A stretch of 6,360 bases of DNA from an uncultured Methylophilus sp. (GTDB taxonomy: Bacteria > Pseudomonadota > Gammaproteobacteria > Burkholderiales > Methylophilaceae), in NCBI GenBank assembly GCA_936943315.1, contig CAKZJM010000231.1:1-6360 (forward strand), given 5' to 3'. Positions within the stretch are counted from its first letter, which is position 1, and each line of letters begins with the position of its first letter. Made by a program: the position numbers and the translations under genes. The notes below the pieces were generated by a model that worked only from the letters and a program-made list of their open reading frames with translations, searched no databases and was not told the origin of the DNA. Below are positions 1 to 6,288 of the stretch, in pieces.

Positions 1-1
1 C

Positions 2-541
2 GTGTTGTCGTTGCCTGTGTTGCTCGGGCTACTTTTTAGCCTGCTGAATCCCCAACTGGCCCAATACAAACTGCACAATACGCAAGCCATCGCGGCCACC
101 GAGCACTCGCTGTTTGAGCGTGTGAATCATGCGCTGAGTTACCGCCTCAATTTGTGGGAAACCGGCTTGCACATGTGGCAGGCTGAACCGCTCACGGGCG
201 TGGGGAGTAATAATTACAAACGTGCTTATGCGCAATACGCAAGTCGGGCCGATGATCCTTTTGTCGCGCATCCTACCCATAGCCATCATATTTATGTGGA
301 GTGGCTGGCAGAAACCGGTTGCCTGGGTGGCCTCGGCTTGCTCAGCATCATCGTGTTATGTGCGCGCTGGTTCAGGCAGGCCAACCCCTGGGCACAACAG
401 CAGGCTTGGCCGTATGCCGTGCCGTTGATGGTGATGTATTTCCCGATCAACACGACGCAACCCATGCTGGTCCCCTGGTGGTTTCCGGTGCTCGTGCTGC
501 TGGCCTGCGGGTTTATCGCCAGCCTGGAAACGGAGGGGTAA
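2..541 (+). CDS. O-antigen ligase/polymerase family membrane protein, C-terminal part (5' end outside window)
   Basis: The left edge cuts this gene: 179 residues remain of a family that usually has about 400 or more, so the GTG at 2 is most likely an internal Val codon. Visible parts are a hydrophobic segment (about residues 1-18), a long presumed periplasmic loop (about 20-105), and further hydrophobic segments near 107-123, 137-150 and 158-174. The loop carries the Wzy_C/WaaL-type pattern: Arg48 and Trp52, then PLTGVGSNNY (63-72), then His93, His95 and His96 before EWLAETGCLGG (100-110). His95 with the spacing H-x10-G-x2-G resembles the WaaL motif around the essential loop histidine. WaaL-type enzymes transfer undecaprenyl-linked polysaccharide to lipid A-core in the periplasm. 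Wzy polymerases and PglL-type oligosaccharyltransferases share this domain, and the missing N-terminus prevents a firm choice. The LPS-core neighbours favour a ligase. The stop TAA (539-541) lies 2 nt before the next start. Confidence 0.75.
   Translation: MLSLPVLLGLLFSLLNPQLAQYKLHNTQAIAATEHSLFERVNHALSYRLNLWETGLHMWQAEPLTGVGSNNYKRAYAQYASRADDPFVAHPTHSHHIYVEWLAETGCLGGLGLLSIIVLCARWFRQANPWAQQQAWPYAVPLMVMYFPINTTQPMLVPWWFPVLVLLACGFIASLETEG
532..538 (+). promoter_or_regulatory. Ribosome binding site for the first GT9 gene
   Basis: GGAGGGG lies 5 nt before the ATG at 544 and overlaps the end of the ligase-like gene, just ahead of its TAA. This strong Shine-Dalgarno sequence decides the start at 544. 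Candidate starts further upstream in the same frame lie inside the ligase-like gene. Confidence 0.8.
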
Positions 542-543
542 TC

Positions 544-1662
544 ATGACCAATCCACCTCGACTGATGCAATACCAGGATGCCGATTGTTTTAGCGCCACC
601 CTAGACCCTACTGTCGTGCGGGATTTGCCGCATGATCCCGCCATCAAACGCATTCTCGTCATCAAGTGGGGCGGCATGGGCGATATTGTCATCAGCACCG
701 CCATCATGCAGGATATCCGCCTGGCTTTTCCAGAGGCAGAGTTGCACCTCAATACCATGCCTGCCTGGCAAGCGCTGTTTGCGCATGATTCCAGGTTCAG
801 CCGGGTCTGGTGCGTCAACCTGCAACAGCGGCCAGGCCGCTGGCGCGCGTATCGGCAATGGCTGGCTGAAGTGGCGGCCATGCAATACGATTTAATTATC
901 GACTTGCAAACCAATGATAAAAGCCGCGGGCTGCTGGCGATGCTGCGGCTAATGCATCAAGCCCCTGCCTTATTGCTGGGAAATCACCCGCGATTCCCTT
1001 ACACCTTGCGCCAACCGCAGCAATTGTCAGAAGCGCATGGGTTTCAAATCATGCAGCAAACCCTGCTATCGGCAGGGATTCCTTTACGCACCCATCGGCC
1101 AACACTGCATATCGCGCCGTCTTCAGTGCAGGATGCCGAGCAGTTATTGGCGCAGCATGGTTTGCCATCCAAATCATTCGCCGTCTTTTTATGCGGCAGC
1201 CATGCGAGTGGTTGGACCAAACGCTGGGGTGCCAGCCATTATGGCGCCTTGGTTGAGGAGTGTATGCAGCGAGGCGAGCGCGTAGTGTTGCTGGGTGGGC
1301 GGGATGAAATCGAAGAATGTCTGGCGATTGCCCGCCAAAATCCGCAAGTTGTTGTGAACTTATGCGGTCAAACCAGCTTGCTTGAGGTGCCGGTGATTTG
1401 CAGTCATGCCAAATATATTGTCGCTAACGATACGGGGACTGCGCATCTGGCTGCTGCAACCGCTACGCCTATGACGGTGATTTGCGGCCCAACCAACCCA
1501 TTACGCGTCAAGCCGCCTGGCGCACAGGTGATGGCTTTGCAACTGGATGTGCCCTGTAAAAACTGTTATGCCAAACAGTGTAGCCACCACTCGTGCATGC
1601 GCCAGTTGAGCCCGCAACAATTGTTGCCCTTTCTGCCACCCGCAGGGGCGGATCATGCCTAA
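544..1662 (+). CDS. Glycosyltransferase family 9 (ADP-heptose:LPS heptosyltransferase-like), first of two
   Basis: The 372-residue product is a GT-B fold enzyme expected to transfer heptose, or a related sugar, from a nucleotide donor to the LPS inner core at the cytoplasmic face of the inner membrane. The N-terminal Rossmann domain opens with ILVIKWGGMGDIV (37-49); Asp47 sits where heptosyltransferases have their catalytic Asp. The C-terminal domain has CGSHASGWTKRW (217-228), with Lys226 in the donor-phosphate-binding position, then NDTGTAHLAAA (295-305) and CGPTNP (314-319). Near the end is a cysteine cluster, C338-x2-C341-x4-C346-x3-C351, also seen in WaaF-like proteins. About 35 residues precede the Rossmann core, longer than in typical WaaC/WaaF. 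The open frame continues upstream to 301, but that DNA encodes the ligase-like gene in another frame, and the strong ribosome site fits ATG 544. The stop overlaps the next gene by 8 nt. Family assignment is firm; sugar and linkage are unknown. Confidence 0.9.
   Translation: MTNPPRLMQYQDADCFSATLDPTVVRDLPHDPAIKRILVIKWGGMGDIVISTAIMQDIRLAFPEAELHLNTMPAWQALFAHDSRFSRVWCVNLQQRPGRWRAYRQWLAEVAAMQYDLIIDLQTNDKSRGLLAMLRLMHQAPALLLGNHPRFPYTLRQPQQLSEAHGFQIMQQTLLSAGIPLRTHRPTLHIAPSSVQDAEQLLAQHGLPSKSFAVFLCGSHASGWTKRWGASHYGALVEECMQRGERVVLLGGRDEIEECLAIARQNPQVVVNLCGQTSLLEVPVICSHAKYIVANDTGTAHLAAATATPMTVICGPTNPLRVKPPGAQVMALQLDVPCKNCYAKQCSHHSCMRQLSPQQLLPFLPPAGADHA
1644..1648 (+). promoter_or_regulatory. Ribosome binding site for the GT4 gene
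   Basis: AGGGG lies 6 nt before the ATG at 1655, inside the end of the first GT9 gene. It supports translational coupling across the 8-nt gene overlap. Confidence 0.6.
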
Positions 1663-2710
1663 AGTGATTTGGTGGGGGCGTTCTGACCACAATTATTCCC
1701 GTAACCGTATTTGCAGGCAGCTATTGCGAACGCTGGGTTATGAGGTGCTTGATTTTGTGCCGCGCATCAGTGCGTTGGCCGATGTAGAGGCGCAACTCAA
1801 AAGGTTGCCGAATGCTGATCTGGTATGGGTGCCATGCTTCCGGCACCGGGATGTTGCCGCGGCGACCCGTTGGGCACGCAAGAAAAATATCCCGGTGTTA
1901 TTTGACCCGTTAATCAGTGCCTGGCAAAAGCAAGTGTATGAACGCCACAAATTTGCCGCTGACAGTGTACGGGCGCACAAGTGTCTGCTGCGTGAAAGCC
2001 ATGATTTGCAAACGGTGGACATGGTGTTGCTCGACACCCAACCTCAGCAGCACATGTTTATCCAGCGCTTTAAGCTCAAGCCCGAAAAAACCGCCTACCT
2101 ATATGTAGGTGCCGAACAACCTTTATTTGTGCCTGTAGACATGCCCACCGCAGCAGCACCAGTTGAAGTGTTGTTTTATGGCAGCTTTATTGGATTGCAT
2201 GGTGTGGAGACCGTGATCGCCGCAGCCAGGCTCACCGCCAGTCAGCCGCATATTCGCTGGGTCTTGCTGGGTGATGGCCCGGCCAAGGCGCGCGCGCAAG
2301 CGCTGGCGGCAGGGTTAGCTAATGTGCGGTTCGAGGCTAGTATGCCTTATACCCAATTGCCGCAGCGCATTGCCCAAGCCGGGATTGTGCTGGGGGTGTT
2401 TGGCGACTCAGAAAAAGCCGGGCAAGTGATCCCCAATAAAGTCTTTCAGGCACTGGCATGCGGTCGTGCGGTGATTACGCGTGCCAGTCCGGCCTATCCG
2501 CAGGAGATTAGCAATCGACAGGATGGCGGACTGTGGCAAATTGAGGCAGCCAATCCGCAGGCCTTGGCGCAAGCGGTGATGCAATGGGCAGATGGCTCAC
2601 CTGCCAGAGGGCAGGCGGCACATGAGCTGTACCGCACATACTTCTCACAGACAACGTTGCAACAACAGTTACAGACAGTCCTGGCTGCCATGGGAGTGAC
2701 GTTTGCCTAA
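1655..2710 (+). CDS. GT4-like (glycosyl transferases group 1) glycosyltransferase
   Basis: The 351-residue product is a predicted GT-B, retaining-type glycosyltransferase with no signal peptide or clear membrane segment. The N-terminal domain starts directly with VIWWGRSDHNYSRNRI (4-19), a start typical of this subgroup, which supports ATG 1655. The C-terminal Rossmann domain begins near 170 with LFYGSFIGLHGVET (173-186) and continues to WVLLGDGP, then LGVFGDSEKAG and VIPNKVFQALACGRAVITR. That last block (258-276) is the donor-binding region. Where canonical GT4 enzymes have E-x7-E, this protein has Gln257 and Gln265; from memory, related enzymes with PNKVFQ exist, so I read this as a subgroup trait rather than inactivation. 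Placement between two GT9 genes, with 8-nt overlaps on both sides, suggests it adds a core sugar. The acceptor and donor cannot be told from the sequence. Confidence 0.88.
   Translation: MPKVIWWGRSDHNYSRNRICRQLLRTLGYEVLDFVPRISALADVEAQLKRLPNADLVWVPCFRHRDVAAATRWARKKNIPVLFDPLISAWQKQVYERHKFAADSVRAHKCLLRESHDLQTVDMVLLDTQPQQHMFIQRFKLKPEKTAYLYVGAEQPLFVPVDMPTAAAPVEVLFYGSFIGLHGVETVIAAARLTASQPHIRWVLLGDGPAKARAQALAAGLANVRFEASMPYTQLPQRIAQAGIVLGVFGDSEKAGQVIPNKVFQALACGRAVITRASPAYPQEISNRQDGGLWQIEAANPQALAQAVMQWADGSPARGQAAHELYRTYFSQTTLQQQLQTVLAAMGVTFA
2692..2696 (+). promoter_or_regulatory. Ribosome binding site favouring a TTG start for the second GT9 gene
   Basis: GGGAG ends 6 nt before TTG 2703. The alternative ATG at 2727 has no purine-rich site at a proper distance (its upstream bases are mostly ACGCTACCCGC). 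An in-frame TGA at 2697-2699 rules out any start further upstream. The site therefore favours TTG 2703. Confidence 0.55.
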
Positions 2711-3644
2711 GACGCTACCCGCTAAAATGACCTCACCGCATATCCTCGTCATCACTTTGTCGAATATTGGTGACGCCATCATGACCACGCCAGTACTCGC
2801 CGCCCTGCATGCGCAGTATCCTGCGACACGGATAGACCTAGTGTGCGATGTCCGCTCGGCGGCTTTGTTTGCACCTTGCCCGTATCTCGGGCAGCGGTTT
2901 ATCCGTGACAAAAAGAGTGGCTGGGCGGGCTATTGGCAACTGATAGCGAATTTAAGAAAAACGCGCTACGACATTGTGATTGATTTGCGTACTGATTTTC
3001 TGGTGTATTTACTCAGGGCAGATCACCGTTTCGCCAAAACACCGAATCACCGCACCTTGCATATACACTCGGTGTTGAAGCATATGGCTGCCGTGCGGGC
3101 GCTGGTGGGTGCGGCCACGCCCTCTTTAGAATTGTGGGCCAGTGAGCATGACCAGCAGTCGGCTGCCGCAGCGTTTCAGCTATCCGGCCGCTTGCTTGCC
3201 ATTGGGCCTGGCGCTAACTTTTCAGGAAAAATCTGGCCGGTAGCGCGCTATGCGGCCGTGGCAAATGCACTCTCCAGCCACTTTGATGGCGTGGTGTTGG
3301 TGGGCAGTCAGGCAGATAAGACCCTGGCTCAGCAGTTTGCAGCGCAGGCCCAATTGCCGGTGTATGATGCCTGTGGCCGTTTAAGTTTGCCGCAGTCTTA
3401 TGCACTGCTTAGGCAATGCCACTTCTATCTGGGCAACGATTCGGGCTTGGGGCATATGGCTGCAGCAGCCGGATTGCCGACACTGACCCTGTTTGGCCCC
3501 GGCTCGCCTGTACGTTATTTGCCTTGGTCGCAACAAGCTTATTTTATCCAGGATCCGTTGCAGGATATTTCAGGTATCACCGTGGAAAAAGTAGTGGCGA
3601 AGTTGCAGGGTTTGCTGATGCAGGCAAAGGGGCTCGGCGCGTGA
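2703..3644 (+). CDS. Glycosyltransferase family 9 (heptosyltransferase-like), second of two
   Basis: A second GT9 enzyme, 313 residues if it starts at TTG 2703 or 305 if at ATG 2727. I prefer TTG because of the well-spaced GGGAG site and because it reproduces the 8-nt stop/start overlap found at the previous junction; the extra eight residues precede the conserved core and carry no motif. The N-terminal Rossmann motif is ILVITLSNIGDAIMTTP (14-30), with Asp24 in the catalytic-base position. GPGANFSGKIWP (168-179) carries the conserved Lys176, and GNDSGLGHMAAAAG (244-257) with FGPGSP marks the donor site. It lacks the cysteine cluster of the upstream GT9 protein and is quite divergent from it, so the two probably act on different acceptors or transfer different sugars. 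Its TGA overlaps the next start as GTGA. Family is firm; calling it WaaC, WaaF or WaaQ would be a guess. Confidence 0.88.
   Translation: MPKTLPAKMTSPHILVITLSNIGDAIMTTPVLAALHAQYPATRIDLVCDVRSAALFAPCPYLGQRFIRDKKSGWAGYWQLIANLRKTRYDIVIDLRTDFLVYLLRADHRFAKTPNHRTLHIHSVLKHMAAVRALVGAATPSLELWASEHDQQSAAAAFQLSGRLLAIGPGANFSGKIWPVARYAAVANALSSHFDGVVLVGSQADKTLAQQFAAQAQLPVYDACGRLSLPQSYALLRQCHFYLGNDSGLGHMAAAAGLPTLTLFGPGSPVRYLPWSQQAYFIQDPLQDISGITVEKVVAKLQGLLMQAKGLGA
3628..3632 (+). promoter_or_regulatory. Ribosome binding site for the acyltransferase gene (supports a GTG start)
   Basis: AGGGG lies 8 nt before GTG 3641, inside the end of the second GT9 gene. It supports GTG 3641, which overlaps the upstream TGA as GTGA, over in-frame starts deeper inside the GT9 gene. 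Confidence 0.6.
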
Positions 3645-4480
3645 CCTCACTTGGCTTGAATCTATTGTGTGCACTGTTAAACCGCTTGCCGCTGAAGTGG
3701 ATACACCGCATTGGGGCGGGGCTGGGTCGTTTGTTTTATATGATCGCAAGCAAGCAACGCCGGATACTGGTTGCGAACCTCAGGCAAAGTCAGTTGTTTC
3801 CGTCTGAGTTGGCCTTAAAAAAAGCCGTGCGGCAAAACCAGCAAGAGATGGGTAAGTTTATCCTCGAATCTTTAGCCATCTGGTCACGTTCGCAGGCGCA
3901 AGTGTTGCAATGGGTGCGGCATGTGTATGGCAAAGACTGCCTGGATGAAGCCATTGCACACGGTAAAGGCATTTTGTTTCTGACACCACATATCGGATGC
4001 TTTGAAATTACTTCAATTTATTACGCCAGCATGCAGCCGATTACGGTACTAAACCGCGATTCGCGCAAACGGTGGATGCGCGAGCTCATGCAAGCCGGGC
4101 GTCAAAAAGGAGCGGTGACACTGGCACCGGCGAACCTGAAGGGGGTCAGGCAAATGCTCAAGGCCTTATATGCTAATCAGGCAGTAGGCATTTTGCCTGA
4201 TCAAATTGCCAGCAAGGGCCAGGGCGAATGGGCAGCGTTTTTTGGTAAACCCATGTACACCATGACTCTGGTCAGCCAGCTGTTAAGCCGTGTCGATACC
4301 CGCGTCATCGTAGTGGTGGCAGACCGGCTGGCTGACGGGGCCGGTTACGATTTACATTTGCAGGCAGTGAACCCTGAGGCCGTGTCTTCACCCGCCAAAC
4401 TTAATCTTGTATTAGAAACACTGGTCACACAATTTCCACTCCAATATATGTGGAGCTATGACAGGTATAAACAACCATAA
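3641..4480 (+). CDS. Lipid A biosynthesis late acyltransferase (LpxL/HtrB family)
   Basis: The 279-residue product belongs to the LPLAT family of lipid A secondary acyltransferases, which move an acyl chain from acyl-ACP to a hydroxyacyl group of lipid A at the inner face of the inner membrane. The N-terminus has the family's hydrophobic start, LLCALLNRLPLKW, then IGAGLGRLFYMIASKQRR and NL. The catalytic HX4E motif is His117-IGCF-Glu122 within LTPHIGCFE. Further family blocks are GILPDQ, AAFFGKPMYTMT and, at the end, QYMWSYDRYK, matching the usual Y-x-W-x-x-R-F-K-like ending. The length is slightly below the usual 290-310. The frame is open upstream to 3416, but that part lies inside the GT9 gene, and GTG 3641 gives the normal family start. 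Lauroyl or myristoyl specificity (LpxL against LpxM) cannot be decided. It directly precedes msbA, whose substrate it helps complete. Confidence 0.9.
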   Translation: MTSLGLNLLCALLNRLPLKWIHRIGAGLGRLFYMIASKQRRILVANLRQSQLFPSELALKKAVRQNQQEMGKFILESLAIWSRSQAQVLQWVRHVYGKDCLDEAIAHGKGILFLTPHIGCFEITSIYYASMQPITVLNRDSRKRWMRELMQAGRQKGAVTLAPANLKGVRQMLKALYANQAVGILPDQIASKGQGEWAAFFGKPMYTMTLVSQLLSRVDTRVIVVVADRLADGAGYDLHLQAVNPEAVSSPAKLNLVLETLVTQFPLQYMWSYDRYKQP

Positions 4481-6213
4481 TGAATGATACCCAAAGCGCT
4501 TACGCACAACTCTCCCGGCTGATGACTTACATTAAGCCTTATTGGCTGACTTTTGGCATGGCGTTGCTGTGCCTGGTGATTCTCTCGGCCAGTAATACGG
4601 GATTTTTAAGCACCATCAAGCATGTGACTGATGAAGGCTTTGCAGGCCAGGCCCACGCCTCTTCGCATCTTTATCTGGCGGCCATGCTGTGCGGTTTGCT
4701 GTTTGTGCGGGCGTTGGCCGGGTTCGGCTCCAACTATCTGATGCGGATTGTGGGGCGGCGCGTGATTGAAGATGTACGCAATCAGGTATTCGGTCATCTG
4801 TTAAAGCTGCCCGCCAGTTTTTTCGACCAGCACGCCATTGCCAACATCACCACCAAAATGACCTTTGACTGCGAACAGTTATATAGTGCGGTCACCAAAG
4901 TCATTATTTCCTCCATCCGCGACAGCCTCACCATCGCGGGGATTGTTGCCTATATGTTGTACCTGGACTGGAAACTCACGCTGGTATTTTTGCTGCTAGC
5001 ACCCATCATTACCCGCTACCTAAAGAAAATGACCCCCAAACTGCGCAACTCCGGCAGGCAAGTGCAGGCCAGTATGTCTGACATGACGCAGGTGATTGAA
5101 GAGGCGGCCAGTGGTCAGCGCGTGGTCAAGGTTTTTAACGGTGAGGCGTATGAATATGAGCGCTTTAGCCATATTGTTGCCAAAAACCGGCAAATGATGG
5201 TCAGGCTGGGCCGCATCTCTGGGTTGAACAGCATGTTTGTCGAGATGCTGGCCGCGGTGGCGCTGGGTTTGGTCATCTATTATTCGGCTGGGCAGTTTAC
5301 GGCCGGTGAGTTTGCCGCATTTATTGGTGCCTTGCTCATGCTCATCGGGCCGGTGAAAGCCATTGCCTCTGTCAATGAGGATGTGCAAATTGCTGTTTCA
5401 GCTTGCCAGAGCGTATTTGCCGTGCTGGATACGCCTGCCGAAAAAAATCAGGGGCAGCGCACGCTTGAGTTGCCCATCAAGCGTATTCAATTTAACAATG
5501 TCGGCTTTCAATACGCGCACGGGCACAGCCCTGCATTAAGCAATCTCAATCTGACGATTGAGGCGGGCGAAAGTATTGCGCTGGTTGGCATGTCAGGGGG
5601 CGGAAAATCCACCTTGGTCAATCTGTTGCCGCGGTTTCATGAAACACAACACGGCCACATTACCATCAATGGAATCAATATTCGTGAGTTAGCGCTTGCA
5701 GAGTTGAGGCAGTTGTTTGCGCTGGTGAGCCAGGACACGGTGCTCTTCAACGATACGATCTATCATAATATTGCGTATGGAAGTTTGCGGGCCGCCACCA
5801 AAGAGCAAGTCATCGCTGCCGCTAAAGCTGCCTATGCCTGGGAGTTTATTGAAAAACTGCCGCAGCAACTGGATACACACATTGGTGACCGCGGCTTGCG
5901 CTTGTCCGGCGGCCAGCGCCAGCGCTTGTCCATTGCGCGTGCTATGCTTAAAAATGCCCCTATCCTGATTTTGGATGAAGCCACCTCAGCGCTCGACAAC
6001 GAATCCGAACAGAAAGTACAGGCAGCCTTAACCCAGCTCATGGCAGGCAAAACCACCATCATGATTGCTCACCGCCTGACCACCATACAACACGCCAGCA
6101 GAATCATTGTCATGGAGCAGGGGCGAATCGTAGAGGAGGGCGTGCACGAGCAACTCATCCAGTCTGGCGGCAAATATGCCACGCTCTACAATATGTATGA
6201 AATAAGCAAATAA
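4480..6213 (+). CDS. msbA: Lipid A export ABC transporter MsbA (ATP-binding/permease)
   Basis: The 577-residue product is a complete half-transporter of usual MsbA length; the homodimer flips lipid A-core across the inner membrane using ATP. The membrane domain has six likely helices, near residues 21-43, 64-90, 143-163, 165-182, 249-270 and 275-295. The nucleotide-binding domain is intact: A-loop Tyr345, Walker A GMSGGGKST (370-378, Lys376), Q-loop Gln418, signature LSGGQ (475-479), Walker B ILILDE (495-500) with catalytic Glu500, D-loop SALD (503-506) and H-loop His531. MsbA is chosen over other half-size exporters because of overall similarity in the sixth helix region (SVNEDVQIAVSACQ) and because the gene follows a lipid A acyltransferase and core transferases. 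The start overlaps the previous stop as TAATG, with no well-spaced Shine-Dalgarno sequence, so translation probably depends on reinitiation. A general lipid or drug exporter is a weak alternative. Confidence 0.94.
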   Translation: MNDTQSAYAQLSRLMTYIKPYWLTFGMALLCLVILSASNTGFLSTIKHVTDEGFAGQAHASSHLYLAAMLCGLLFVRALAGFGSNYLMRIVGRRVIEDVRNQVFGHLLKLPASFFDQHAIANITTKMTFDCEQLYSAVTKVIISSIRDSLTIAGIVAYMLYLDWKLTLVFLLLAPIITRYLKKMTPKLRNSGRQVQASMSDMTQVIEEAASGQRVVKVFNGEAYEYERFSHIVAKNRQMMVRLGRISGLNSMFVEMLAAVALGLVIYYSAGQFTAGEFAAFIGALLMLIGPVKAIASVNEDVQIAVSACQSVFAVLDTPAEKNQGQRTLELPIKRIQFNNVGFQYAHGHSPALSNLNLTIEAGESIALVGMSGGGKSTLVNLLPRFHETQHGHITINGINIRELALAELRQLFALVSQDTVLFNDTIYHNIAYGSLRAATKEQVIAAAKAAYAWEFIEKLPQQLDTHIGDRGLRLSGGQRQRLSIARAMLKNAPILILDEATSALDNESEQKVQAALTQLMAGKTTIMIAHRLTTIQHASRIIVMEQGRIVEEGVHEQLIQSGGKYATLYNMYEISK

Positions 6214-6216
6214 CTA

Positions 6217-6246
6217 TTGACACGGTTTTCGTAACTTTGCTATAGT
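6217..6246 (+). promoter_or_regulatory. Sigma70-type promoter of the initiator tRNA
   Basis: A perfect -35 box TTGACA (6217-6222) and a -10 box TATAGT (6241-6246, 5 of 6 matching consensus) are separated by 18 bp. The start of transcription would fall near 6252-6255, about 35 nt before the tRNA. The -35 box begins only 3 nt after the msbA stop. No GC-rich stretch typical of stringently controlled stable-RNA promoters is obvious just after the -10 box. Confidence 0.75.
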
Positions 6247-6288
6247 CTCATCTCTCGACGCAACGCAAGTTTTACTAGTCGATTCGGA

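Noticed and set aside
2..4. GTG at 2 as a true start of the ligase-like gene
   Set aside because: The product would be 179 residues and lack most membrane helices of the family; the gene clearly runs in from the left.
301..543. Upstream extension of the first GT9 reading frame to 301
   Set aside because: This DNA encodes the ligase-like protein in another frame, the extension has no GT9-like sequence, and a strong ribosome site sits right before ATG 544.
513..914. Reverse-strand open frame of 133 codons
   Set aside because: It opposes the first GT9 gene, has no recognisable domain and looks like a shadow of GC-biased coding on the other strand.
2727..2729. ATG 2727 as the start of the second GT9 gene
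   Set aside because: It is possible, but it lacks a ribosome site, whereas TTG 2703 has GGGAG at good spacing. I keep it as the alternative start.
3416..3640. Upstream extension of the acyltransferase frame to 3416
   Set aside because: It lies inside the second GT9 gene, adds residues without family similarity, and GTG 3641 gives the normal start of LpxL/HtrB proteins with a ribosome site.
5020..5388. Reverse-strand open frame of 122 codons inside msbA
   Set aside because: It is antisense to a well-conserved msbA region; its His- and Gln-rich composition is what a shadow of this gene would give.
6274..6288. Possible operator or terminator around the ACTAGT palindrome before the tRNA
   Set aside because: The palindrome is only 6 bp, with no extended stem or T-run, so it is not supported as a regulatory site or terminator.
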